Notes under the pieces: model-generated | What the model was told of the DNA's origin: nothing | Databases searched by the model: none | Seen by the model: the letters and a program-made list of their open reading frames with translations, nothing else | Program-made: the position numbers and the translations under genes | Shown: positions 13,364 to 23,238 of the stretch, one piece after another | How the letters are laid out: every line of letters starts with the position of its first letter | How positions within the stretch are numbered: position 1 is the stretch's first letter | Assembly: GCA_036571765.1 (NCBI GenBank) | Contig: BROE01000010.1 | Location: 10,605,313 to 10,669,312 of the forward strand | Length of the DNA stretch: 64,000 nt | Direction of reading: 5' to 3' | Source: Plecoglossus altivelis | Taxonomy: Eukaryota; Chordata; Actinopteri; Osmeriformes; Plecoglossidae

Positions 13364-15956
13364 ATCATCCTCTGACAGAGACTGTCTTTGAGGTCCAATC
13401 ACTCTGATTCCGAAACAATAAACACTCAACAAGAAAGTCATTGGAAAGACACAGTGACAAATAGACCATGGTGACACTGCAGCCTGGACCTACTTCTTGT
13501 TTCCCAAAGAGCATGTACCAACTAGAGGTTAAGGTTCAGGCTATCGTCAGGTAGGAAACAATCAGCGAGCTTCCATTTCTGGACACCAGATCATGAGAAT
13601 GTCACGACACGAAGGGCTTCCGTTTATACACACACGAACACAAGCAAGGACACGCCAAAGACAGTCAGCCAGGCCAACGACGAGACGCTTCACCCACATC
13701 CTGCCTGCCCTGCTCCCCTTCCTATCACCACTGCCTCGGAGCGGCGTGACAAACCCCAAAACAGAGAGCCATCCCATCCACTCACATGCAACACTGTTTC
13801 AAACACAAGGGTTTGATCTCCACTCCATGCCACGCAGGTAGAGTGTGTGTGTGTATGTGTTTGTATGGGTTGGGGGGGAACCAGGGTTGCAGAAAATGTT
13901 CTAAATGTCAGAGGTTGACGGCTAAATTGGCACAGCGGTGTTGTGCGGCAGGAGCCGGGAAACGTAGCAAAGGAAAATGGCATTTGGTGTCAAAAACCGG
14001 GAAGCAGTCATTTGTGTTGACAGCTACTGCTGCGGAATCATGAGCTAATGCACGGCTGCCTGGCTGATGCAGGTGTTTGAAATGGCCGTCTATCTCCAGG
14101 ACTTCATTCGCTCCCATTCACTCTGACCGCGGGCACTCATGGAGGCTAAATCCAGACAACAATTCCGTTCTTTTGGTCAAATTTGCAACAGGCTATGCAC
14201 AGTAGTGACCACTATTACAGAGGTGTTATATGGATTCCGTACATTTGAGATATGTTACCAAAAGGAGAACCATTTTTATTCCTTAAATGAATAGACATTT
14301 TTGTACGTTGACGTGCGGCTAGAGCACAATCTGTCAGCCTGAAATCCTTTCAGCGTCAGAGTCGATAGAAATATGAAGATGCATATTTTCTCACTTCCTG
14401 CCCATTTCATCAGAGTAACTCTGTACAATATCTCGTTTTCATTGTCGTTTTCGCAGTTAAACACAGGGTGTCCTGTAAACCTTGGTCTGTAATGGTAAAC
14501 GTATAAACACGTCAGATAAACTCTATATGTGCTTGTGAAACTGTCCGATAGCACTTAAAGCATTACACTTTAATGTATATGTTGACTTGAAGGAGGTCAT
14601 ATGGATTTGCTGATGTGAGAAAAATTCAGCGAGGACCACGTGTCACGCGTGTGATGAAGATATCACTGGAGAGAAATCCACCGCAGTCTATTTGTTTGAG
14701 CAATTCATTGATTTTCCGTTGACTCAATAACCCATTCAGACTGGTAATTACACGAAAGAGAAAGAAATGGTCATGAAATGAACTGAAACCTAACTTTCAG
14801 GTCGTCCACAATCACAGTGTTAAGTTTGATTCGTGTGTTATGTAGACCATGAGCATGCAGAGTGGTTGTGAGCCAGTGGGCCATTTTTGGATTCCCTTTA
14901 AATACCCTAACGCAGACTGCATTAAATACCCTAACTTAAAGAGGACATTCAAAGGAATCAGTCTCTGCAGAGGGCAGACTACAGCGGCTTGAAGGCTCCA
15001 GCTGTGTGGAAGCCCAGTTAGTAATGCTGAGAACCCGATTTCTTACTTCCCATCATCTGTTCCCGTTTTAGAGAGCTGCCAAATCCCTTAGCCTTTCTCT
15101 CCCAGTAGAGTCACTCCATGCCTTTCAAAAACCAGATCACCGAGGGTGGTGCACGAAATGCCTTATCATCACAAGGCCATTTCAGGGAAGCCTTGCGATT
15201 GCGAATGTTTATACCACTGGCACATGCTGAGTGGTGGGGAGAGCCTTGCAAAAAGGGGGGAGGGGTCGTGGGAACATCCCGCGTGCGCGTCGTGTTCCCC
15301 CGGGAGCGCTTTGGGGGGCGCGTGTGCCTCGCTGACCCGGAGTCGCCGGACGACAAAAGGGCTATGTCATCATCTCAATGCTAATGCGCCGTTGCGGGCT
15401 TCATGGGGGGAAAGTGTTAGTCGATTTATTATGAGTCAGCTTACCTCAGAGGCAGTGGTTAATCCTGCCACTCCCTGCTGAGCTACTGCACACCGAGAGG
15501 TCATGCAGATAGGGTTTAAATAGACTCCGCTTCCACCATTATTCAAAATGGATGTCCATGGGGGCTGTGGGATTGTCTGATTTATTCTTTGCATACAAGG
15601 CAAGGGGGACTACGTGGAGAAAGATGTGGCAGACCTGTGCCTGTTTTTTTCGGCTGAGGCAAGGTCTTCTAGTGAATCTACGTGGTGGAATCATCTGGAT
15701 TCCAGGACAACCTGATCCCTGAATACGCAATTTCCGCTCATTAATTACTAATCCGGGAGTTCTTGTTTTTCGTTCTGCGGGGACTAGATAGGCACAAACC
15801 AAAATGGCTTCCGTCTGACGCTCTGGAAGGCATTGCCGACGCTCCCCCCCACACACGGCGGTTAGCAGGCGACGAGGTGGCGAGGCTTGTCAGACAGCCC
15901 CGACTCCTCCTGCTCCGCCCCATCTGATCCTGGAGATCACACAGGTGCCAGGCTCT

Positions 15957-15983
15957 CCCCCCCCCCCCCCCCCCCCCCCCCCC
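15957..15983. repeat. Poly-C tract (27 C)
   Basis: A homopolymer of 27 C. Its exact length is unreliable, because such runs are hard to sequence. Confidence 0.9.
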
Positions 15984-16302
15984 AGCCCCTCCCACCCACA
16001 GTTCAACCTGTCTGTCAGGCATGCGTTCGCAGTGTGGTTAGCACTCATCCGTGGCCTCCGTCGGAATCCAGGCCTCCTTGTCGCACTTCAGAGGACACTG
16101 CTACAACCTGGGAGAGGAATGAGGCAAGCGTGGAGAGTGGAAATCCAGAGGATAGGGATCAGACACGTCTGTACACCAAGTCTGACTACATTACCCATGA
16201 TGCTTTGCTGCAGGCAGCGCTGATCTCATTACCTGCATGGTTAAAATGTGTAGACCAGGACTGTATGAGTGCGGTGGCAGTTTGGAGACCATATGGATAT
16301 AA

Positions 16303-16338
16303 ACATATATATATATATATATATATTTTTTTTTTTTT
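16303..16338. repeat. (AT)n followed by poly-T
   Basis: About eleven AT units run straight into a poly-T of about 14. An AT run next to poly-T can mark the tail of an old retroposed element on the minus strand, but no element body is recognised. Confidence 0.8.
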
Positions 16339-16914
16339 ACAGCATTAACAATGCAGACACAGCATCTTAATGGCTTTGGGTGGAGCAATACTGACCTCTG
16401 CAGGATGAAAAGATAACATAGTAGAGATTCCATAACAAGAAATGCCACTTTTCAAAGAAATCCCCTGAGGCTTTAACCTGCCTTGACTCTGAACACTTTT
16501 TTTGTGTGGTGGAGTACGTCGCACTCTTAAGAAAGCAAAACGTTGAAACAACACCACTTTTTTCTTGTGCAGATGGAAAAGCCGTATGATCTAACTCTAG
16601 TCTGAAACGATTTTGATCTATCTTTAATGAATGTTCCCAGGCGCACACCCAACAATATAGTGAAGACTTTCTAATTGCTTGATGACTTATCAAATAGGGG
16701 TCACACTATCAGTAATTGAAGAACTGCTCATGGATAAATAAGTAATTCATACAGTGACTGAGTGGTGCACTGGTACAGTGATCGAGTAAAGATTGAAATC
16801 GATGAAATGCAATGTGTATAAAGGGGTGATGAACATCACTGTGTTGATTGAATTATGACAGTTATGTTATACAAGAGACCAGCAGAAATGTCATATTATT
16901 CGTGAAGATCAGTG

Positions 16915-17622
16915 TTTGCGTCTGCGTGTTTGTGTGTGGGAGTGTGCGTGCGGGTGCGCATATAAATGTGTGTGCTTTCGGGGGGGTTTATAAGCATGCG
17001 TGTGTGTGCGGGTGCGTGTATAAGTGTGTGTGAGTGTGTGTGCATGCGGGGGGGTGTATAAGCGTGTGTGAGTGTGCGTGCGTGCGGGGGGTATATAAGG
17101 GTGTGTGAGTGTGCGTGCGGGGGAGTGTAAAAGTGTTTGCGTGTGTTTGTGGGGGTGTGTAAGAGCGTGTGTGAGTGTGTGTGCGGGGGAGTGTAAAAGC
17201 GTTTGTGTGTGATTGCGGGGGTGTGTAAGAGTGTGTGTGAGTGTGTGTGCAGGGGGGTGTATAAGCATGTGTGAGTGTGCGTGCGGGTGGGTGTATAAGC
17301 GAGTGTGAGCGTGCAAGTGGGGGGTGTAAGAGTGTGTGTTCGTACGTCCAGGGGGTGTAAAAGCATTTGTGTGTGTGCGGGGGGGGGTGTAAGAGTGTGT
17401 GTTTGTGCATGCTGGGGTGTGTGCAAGCGTGTGTGCGTGCGTGTGGGGGGATATATAAGCATGTGTGAGTGTGTGTGCAGGGGGGCGTATAAGCGTGTGT
17501 GTGAGTGTGTGCGGGGGGGTGTATAAGCGTGTGTGTGTGTGTGAGTGTGTGCGGGGGGGTGTATAAGCGTGTGTGTGTGTGTGTGAGTGTGTGCAGGGCG
17601 GTGTATAAGCGTGTGAGTGTGT
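16915..17622. repeat. GT-rich minisatellite, about 33 bp unit, dimeric in part
   Basis: About 700 bases of diverged units built as a GT/GAGTGT run, then a G5-G9 block, then GTGTATAAGC, GTGTAAAAGC or GTGTAAGAG. Around 17109-17241 two units alternate to make an exact-length 66-base period (one TAAAAGC half, one TAAGAG half). Units nearer the 3' end are longer and more GT-homogenised. The unit lacks stops in several frames, so long His/Thr/Pro-rich minus-strand frames appear; these are repeat artefacts, not genes. Runs of G on one strand give G-quadruplex potential, and the GT runs give Z-DNA potential. Confidence 0.9.
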
Positions 17623-19505
17623 GAAGATGTTTTTCAGGATCTAGACGTGATGCCCAGACTTGTTGTCTTCGTTCTGGTTACTGGTTTTCTGGAGTGGCAG
17701 AGCGTGCATCCTTATCTGCTCCCAGACCGGGTCCTTCAAATAAACAACAAAGAACAACTCAGACCTGGAAAGCCAACTTGATAAAAAGCTTGAATGTAAA
17801 TGACCTTATTCTCCTACTTGAGGAGATAGCGTACATGTTGTGTCTTGTCTGTTACCACAGAAGAAGGTTTGCATAAATCACACTCAGGATATGGAACTGT
17901 CTTTACACTTTGTGGCTGTTTACTTTTTTTTGCTATCAACATCATTTTTCATTAAAAACAAACGTGTGTCGTTAAATGTGATTATTAGATGTAGGTCAAG
18001 TGTGGACAGTGGTGCAGAGAGAAATGAACCCCTTCATCTTTTGACACTGTATTAGAGTTCTTTGTCAAATATACTTTTGCCGTTTGCTGGCGATGACGCC
18101 TCTATCGGGTTAACAGTAACACCATCGCCGCTCCCAGCAGAGCGTCCATGACACCAACAACAGGACCAAGATAGGTGCTGCTTCATGATGATGTGTCTAC
18201 TGATTATTGGAGAATGAGGGAATTCAAATGAGGGGAGAAAGCACACTATCAATGTCCCATCAAACCTATTCAGATGTGGTCTCTTAACACACAGAGAAAC
18301 CTAGAAACTGGATTCAACAGTCTCCCACTCAGCTGCCTAGACTGTTTTGTGAATGTTGCAAAATGTCGAAATGTTAAGTGTACTTTAAAGGCTATTCAGC
18401 TCTTTATGTATTTATAAGTTTTTTTGGGGGAAGTGCAAATTCAGAGAGAGAGAGAGAGAGACCGAGAGAGAGAGAGAGAGAGAGCTCTTATTAGAACTCA
18501 CCATGAACCTTGAGAGAAAGTTCATGTGTGGTCAGGAATTTTGCATCAAGAGGAAAGTAATATAATTTGTATGTTCCTTCATCTGACAGCATTATGTTAT
18601 TTATGACCAGGGAGCAATTTTGCTCATTCTTTTCCAGAAACATCTAAGACGTGTTCTTGAAATGGACAACAGGAGAACCTCTTTTGGAGCCAGAGTCACA
18701 TGCAGTAGTTAGGTTCCTCTGCCAAAGAACAATGTTTGGTTGTTCACTGGGAGAGCAGGAGACATCGAAGAGCAGATTCGCCAATGTGGGCTGTCAGAGT
18801 TGTGGTTAAACCTGCTGTGCGTGTGCATTGAAATCATAAATAATCATATATTAAAGTAAATCAATGTAATCCAAGCGCAAAAACCTAGGCTACAGAAATC
18901 TATTCATGTGACCCCTGTAATTTATTAATCAAATGAAGGACTCACCAGCTCCAGACAGAGAGAGTAAGAAGAGACTTGTCAATAAGTTCCTTTGAAAACC
19001 ATAAGAGGTACCAAGTCAAAATAACCCATTCGTTAGGAGTGAATGGCTTTTCTAGTCTAAAAAATCACAGTCAAAATGATCTCCAGGATACAAAACTACA
19101 GCAAATATGTCGACTCGAAACTAGGTGACAATCGTGTTGGAAGAGAAACGGTTTTCAAGTTGACATGGAAACTTTCTCCTGCTCATCAGCTCAAGTAAAA
19201 GTGACACGGCAGAGCCTAATAGTAGTGTTGCTAGTATGAAACGTCGCGCTTCGCGTGTTCAGTTCACGTTGACAGTTTTGATCACATATTTAATCAAAAC
19301 ATGCACATTCATATGTGATCTTTGATTACTGTGATGAAAATGTACAATTGTACTTTTCATCACATTTCGAGTTTTCTCATAACTTTCATCTATCTTTCTT
19401 TTGCAGAGAGGTGTGGAAACATCTCCAAGCCTTTATTCTCATGAAATACAGTTTTAGATGGTTTGCCGTAACTATCTCTTTAAAGGCTGTCTATGTTGTG
19501 TTTCT
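17623..19505. other. Gene-free stretch upstream of the first gene
   Basis: AT-richer DNA with an (AG)n repeat at 18442-18484 and no recognisable exon. Its right-hand end leads into the CCAAT/TATA promoter of the C39-like gene. Confidence 0.65.
18442..18484. repeat. (AG)n microsatellite
   Basis: Two AG runs separated by ACCG. Confidence 0.95.
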
Positions 19506-19601
19506 ATTGGCTGCAGAGCCAATTCCCCTTGTCCAATCGAAGATGGTGTGCGTTACAACCGGAATTACATTCGTCTGTTCGTTCACAGCGAGCTATAAAT
19601 A
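19506..19601 (+). promoter_or_regulatory. CCAAT/TATA promoter of the C39-like gene
   Basis: Three CCAAT boxes sit in both orientations (ATTGG 19506-19510, CCAAT 19519-19523, CCAAT 19533-19537). A TATAAATA element follows at 19594-19601. The 57-88 bp spacing from CCAAT boxes to TATA is typical for NF-Y-driven promoters. A start of transcription near 19625 would give a short noncoding first exon ending at 19710 before a GTGAGT donor, spliced to an acceptor CAG at 19901-19903. This is inference from motif layout. Confidence 0.55.
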
Positions 19602-19911
19602 AGTATGTCTTTATGTTTAAAATAGTGTTTCAACTCTTTTAACATCTAGAACATTGGACGAACTGAAGAAAGTGGATTGGCTTGCAAGTTAATGCGTGCT
19701 AGTATTCACGGTGAGTGTCAGTACGCCATGCTAATAACAAGCGTGATCGTTTATTTCCCCGGCCCACCGTCCGTCCGTATGACTCTCATATTAAAGAGCT
19801 AGATCGAAACGCACCTACGCAGGTTTTCACTATAACAAATATATGTCCTAACCCTTCTGATTACGAACTTAAGTGCGCCTGTTTTGCTAATTGTCTGTCT
19901 CAGTACTCTAC

Positions 19912-19998
19912 ATGGCTGGATCTGACCTTCCCGTAAATGGAAGACGTGCTAGTTCCGAAAGAGTGTGGAGACGCTGGGGTATCCCAGTCTGCGGGTAG
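19912..19998 (+). CDS. Upstream ORF overlapping the C39-like gene start
   Basis: An ATG at 19912 opens a 28-codon frame that runs past the main start (19937) in another frame and stops at TAG 19996-19998. If exon 1 (to 19710) is spliced to 19904, a still earlier ATG at 19692 joins the same frame. Scanning ribosomes would meet it first, so it may dampen translation of the main frame. It may equally be a chance frame. The peptide resembles nothing I know. Confidence 0.35.
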   Translation: MAGSDLPVNGRRASSERVWRRWGIPVCG

Positions 19999-20254
19999 TC
20001 ATGAGGAGCGCAACGTGGAGATGGGTGCCATGTTGTGGTCAGTCCAGGAGGCTGTTGAGAGGCAGACCCTGCAGATCGGAGCGTCCGCATGTGGAGCCAC
20101 CGCTGTTGTAGATGTGCTACAGGCCCTGGGCTGCACTGTTGCGCCTGAGACAGCTGACCGGTGCGTGAGGACGTGTCTGAGAAGGAACGAGGCCCCACTG
20201 CCAGACTACCTGCACTCCAGGAGCCACGCGGGTACCGCCTCCATCAACTACCCT

Positions 20255-20287
<33 letters not shown>

Positions 20288-21224
20288 CTCCAGATATTAA
20301 ATTGACACAAGAGGAGGTGTATGTGCCTGTGTGTTTCCTTAATGTAGGACACATATGTTTTCTCCATCTCTGTCCCAGGAGCAACACATTCCCAGCTGAT
20401 CGAGGGGGCGGAGCAAGCCAGCGGAGGCCGTGTCCTTGGTAGGTTCTACCACCTCCACCCTCGCCGGCGGGTGAGGCTGGTACCCTGGCTGGCACAGTGG
20501 ATCCGCCGGGGAGCCGTCCCTGTGGCCACCATGAACATGCAGCAGGCCGTTCCCGAGGGGGACGAGATCCCAGACGCCTGGCATCACCAGCTCATATTTG
20601 GGGTCGGACCCAACGCCGTCTACATGACCAACCCGTTAGACGTGGGTGAGTCCATGTCCCGTGCGCGTCGCTCTGTAGCTGCCGTTTCCGATACCGATTT
20701 CTGAGCTTGACGCCCTTCGTGTTCCCTGTTAGTGAGTGAGAGGGAGGTGCATCAGCGACTCTGCAGCGAATCGGTGTTGCTGATTCGTCGGGAGGACGTC
20801 ATGCAGAGACTGACAGCTGACACCCTCCTATCCAGCATATCAGACGGGCAGTGTGACCCACGCTGGAGAGCCATGGATGTGGAGGGTAAGACTTTGGTGC
20901 AGCAGCAGCAGCAAGCTCTTCTATTGGCAGAGATTATTCTGTGTAGCCTTGGGCGTTGTGTGTGTGTGTTTTATGTTCCGCTGTATCTCACCGTCAAACA
21001 GACGCAGTCAACGTGTCTGTTTGTGTGTCTCAAATCCTGCATCTCCTTATGCTGCAGGTCAAGTGAAGCAGATGATGAGTGAGGAAAGCCACTGTGACGC
21101 TCAGCCCAGGATGACCCATGTCTGCATCCCTGCAGCCTACAGCTCTGGGATCACCCTGTTCGCCCTCCGCAGTTCTGCCCTGGGACAGGAGCTGCTCCTC
21201 ACCCCTGACCTCCCTTTGTTGTGA
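19937..21224 (+). CDS. Putative papain-fold (peptidase C39-like) cysteine peptidase, 293 aa
   Basis: Four coding exons join in frame: 19937-20231, 20379-20645, 20733-20885 and 21058-21224 (882 bases, TGA). An in-frame TAA directly before 19937 makes this ATG the first possible start in that exon. I do not recognise the gene by name. The layout suggests a papain-like fold: Gln46 lies six residues before Cys52 (motif QIGASACGATAVVDVLQALG), the same spacing as papain Gln19/Cys25 and as in bacterial C39-type peptidases. A WHHQLIFGVGPNAVYMTNPL block follows (His168 or His167, then Asn183), the usual H...G...v.v..(N/D)P strand pair. A hydrophobic strand, GAVPVATMNMQ (143-153), lies between them. 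No signal peptide or membrane segment is seen, so it is probably cytosolic or nuclear. The first donor (GTACCG) is weak, which makes that junction the least certain. The substrate is unknown. A remote link to actin maturation protease, another enzyme of this fold, can be neither shown nor excluded here. Confidence 0.78.
20256..20285. repeat. (AC)n microsatellite in intron 1
   Basis: An uninterrupted AC run within the first coding intron of the C39-like gene. Confidence 0.95.
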
Positions 21225-21256
21225 CTGGAAAGCCATTTCATCTCAAACCACCCTAA

Positions 21257-21280
21257 CCCCCCCCCCCCCCCCCCCCCCCC
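21257..21280. repeat. Poly-C tract (24 C)
   Basis: A homopolymer C run in the 3' untranslated part of the C39-like gene, about 30 bases after its stop codon. If transcribed, it would be a C-rich element of the kind bound by poly(C)-binding proteins. That role is inference. Confidence 0.85.
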
Positions 21281-21534
21281 TTGACCACAGGATAGCCTAT
21301 TGGTCGGTCCCCATCCTGATTCGGAGCGCGCTCAAGACCTCTGGTACAGCGTTAGTCATCAAGCAGGTCACATTTCCAATCATCCCTGTGGTGCAGCCTG
21401 CACTACTGTGGTTTCAGACTATCATATTTAGCCAAAGGAAGCATTCCTATGGCGATCCACTAGCTGTAATACTAGGTATTGTATACACCGTAACCAGAGT
21501 ATGATTATCAGTTCTCAAGATGAGTGGTCTGTTG

Positions 21535-21594
21535 AATAAACTACTTTTTGTGCGTTTTTTAATAAAAGAACATTGTTTAATGGATCTAAATAAA
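21535..21594 (+). terminator. Clustered poly(A) signals of the C39-like gene
   Basis: Three AATAAA hexamers (21535-21540, 21561-21566, 21589-21594) lie 310-370 bases after the stop codon, so the transcript probably ends near 21555-21615. This leaves only a few hundred bases before the presumed GART promoter. Confidence 0.65.
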
Positions 21595-21893
21595 GTGCAA
21601 AATGTGCTTTCATAAACCTTTTAACGAGAGATGCTTTTTATTAATAATGATTTCAATGAAATGCCCTGTAAAACAATATTAAATTGGTCTTGGCTACACT
21701 TTCATTATAATTTCATAAATGTAACGGGCAATCTTATCTAACATCTCATTAAGTATTTCCATTAATTGTGGGTCATTGGGTTCGACAGGCATGGGTTCTT
21801 AATTTGGTGAACGAGGCAGCTGACGAGTTATGTGGCGCAAAGTATTCGGGCAGCCCAACGACTCAAATCGAGGAGCCCTAATTCAGATGGGAT

Positions 21894-22042
21894 CCACGTG
21901 GTTTTGGGAGTTGAGACCAGTGAGGTCTTTGGAAGATAGATACCAACACTCTCCCCCCAGCTGTGGATGAACTAAGCACATCTGTCCAGGCCCTGCCATC
22001 ACTCAACTTTGCTACTTCATTTTGTTACATTCACAGCCACAG
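21894..22042 (+). promoter_or_regulatory. Possible GART promoter and noncoding first exon
   Basis: A palindromic CCACGTGG at 21894-21901 contains the CACGTG E-box bound by MYC/MAX and USF. GART is an established MYC-responsive purine gene. About 140 bases downstream, CACAG followed by GTAAGT (donor at 22043) could end a noncoding exon that splices to the acceptor at 23232-23233, five bases before the GART ATG. No TATA box is evident. The exon start is not determined. Confidence 0.35.
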
Positions 22043-23233
22043 GTAAGTTTGTAATACTTATATGAAGTTTCGTTTTTAAGCAATTGCATTTCCCCAAGAC
22101 AATAAGTTCAGAAGGTGATAGCTATCGAGCGTGCATCAAGTTGGCTAGCCTCAAGTGAAGTTCGATTCAGGTGTGCATGAATATTTCTCCATAAGTAACA
22201 TCGGTTATCGGATGACCTTTTCCGCATCTTAAACAAAGTCGCAGCGACGTTTATGTTGTATTTTTTGGATTCGTGAACATTTCCCTAAATTCAACTTTTA
22301 AGCATCTGACTCTGTCTTGACAGCTTTCAGAGCACCAGTTGATTGTTGATTAATTTAGCCAGTTAGCTATGTAGCTTTATTGTAAATCAGCACTGTCTAT
22401 GAAACTTTGGCTTTCACTTTATACGCGATCCAGCGTGAATGCTGCATTGTTAAGGTTTAGTCTGAATTGGTTTGCCTCTCTATCAAGTCACATGTCTAGT
22501 GAGTGATTCAAATCACAGCTAAGAGTGGTAATTAGAAACCACGCGTACCGTTCCTCAGACGCATTCCTCGGCGTTATCGATTTGCGTTTTGTCTATTCTT
22601 CTGTATCGACGTGGCCAGCTAGATTCTGCTGAAGCAGCTTGTCCTTGTAGTCATTAATCATAGATGGATAGCTGCGAATCCAGTTCTGCTTTCTGCCTAT
22701 CTTCCTTTGGTGTTCTAGGGGAAAAGACGATACAGTCAGTCTTTCTACATCTAGTCAAATCAATCTGACAGTCTCCCAGACACATATTCACCTTGTCTCC
22801 TATACATGTTAATACATGGCACTGGTAGCTCAAAATGCTTTTATGCTAATGCAACACCTTTGACTAAGACCACTACATTGGCCTTGCAACAATGGCAATT
22901 AATTGGCGACCATGTTTTTTTATGGGTGGATAGGTCCTTAATGTGACATTTATATTACCAGATAGGCCTAATTTAAGTGCAGGCTGGACTCGGTGGCTCT
23001 GGTAAAGGTCACCAATTCTTCACAACTAGGCAGACTCCTTGCACCACGGTGGAAAATGTGTAGGTCACATTTTCCATGCAATTAAATTGCTTCCTTATGA
23101 ATAATAAATTCAAGTAATTTAAAAGCAATTTCATCCCGTCTCTATTACTCTGGGGCCTGGAGGGCCTTGTCCGTGTGAGATGTGTTGTCAGAGTGGCGTG
23201 CATCTCATTGGTGCCTCCTCCTGACCCTCACAG
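22043..23233 (+). other. Probable first intron of GART (noncoding)
   Basis: About 1.2 kb of AT-richer DNA without recognisable exons. It begins with a GTAAGT donor and ends with a CTCACAG acceptor directly before the first GART coding exon. The call depends on the noncoding exon proposed upstream. Confidence 0.4.
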
Positions 23234-23238
23234 TTGCC

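Larger units (their letters stand above)
10451..16914. other. Gene-free stretch
   Basis: I recognise no protein-coding exon. The stretch holds a (CT)n repeat (11841-11884), a (CA)n repeat (13322-13363), a run of 27 C (15957-15983) and an (AT)n/poly-T tract (16303-16338). Some mixed-composition non-repetitive blocks, for example 15390-15620, look like possible conserved noncoding DNA, but that needs alignment to other fish. Confidence 0.65.

Noticed and set aside
16896..17462. A 188-codon minus-strand frame rich in His, Thr and Pro
   Set aside because: It is the translation of the GT-rich minisatellite; three overlapping frames are open for the same reason.
22131..22180. GTTCGATTC resembling a tRNA T-loop
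   Set aside because: No acceptor stem, D-arm or anticodon arm could be folded around it; other GTTCRA-like strings in the window failed the same test.
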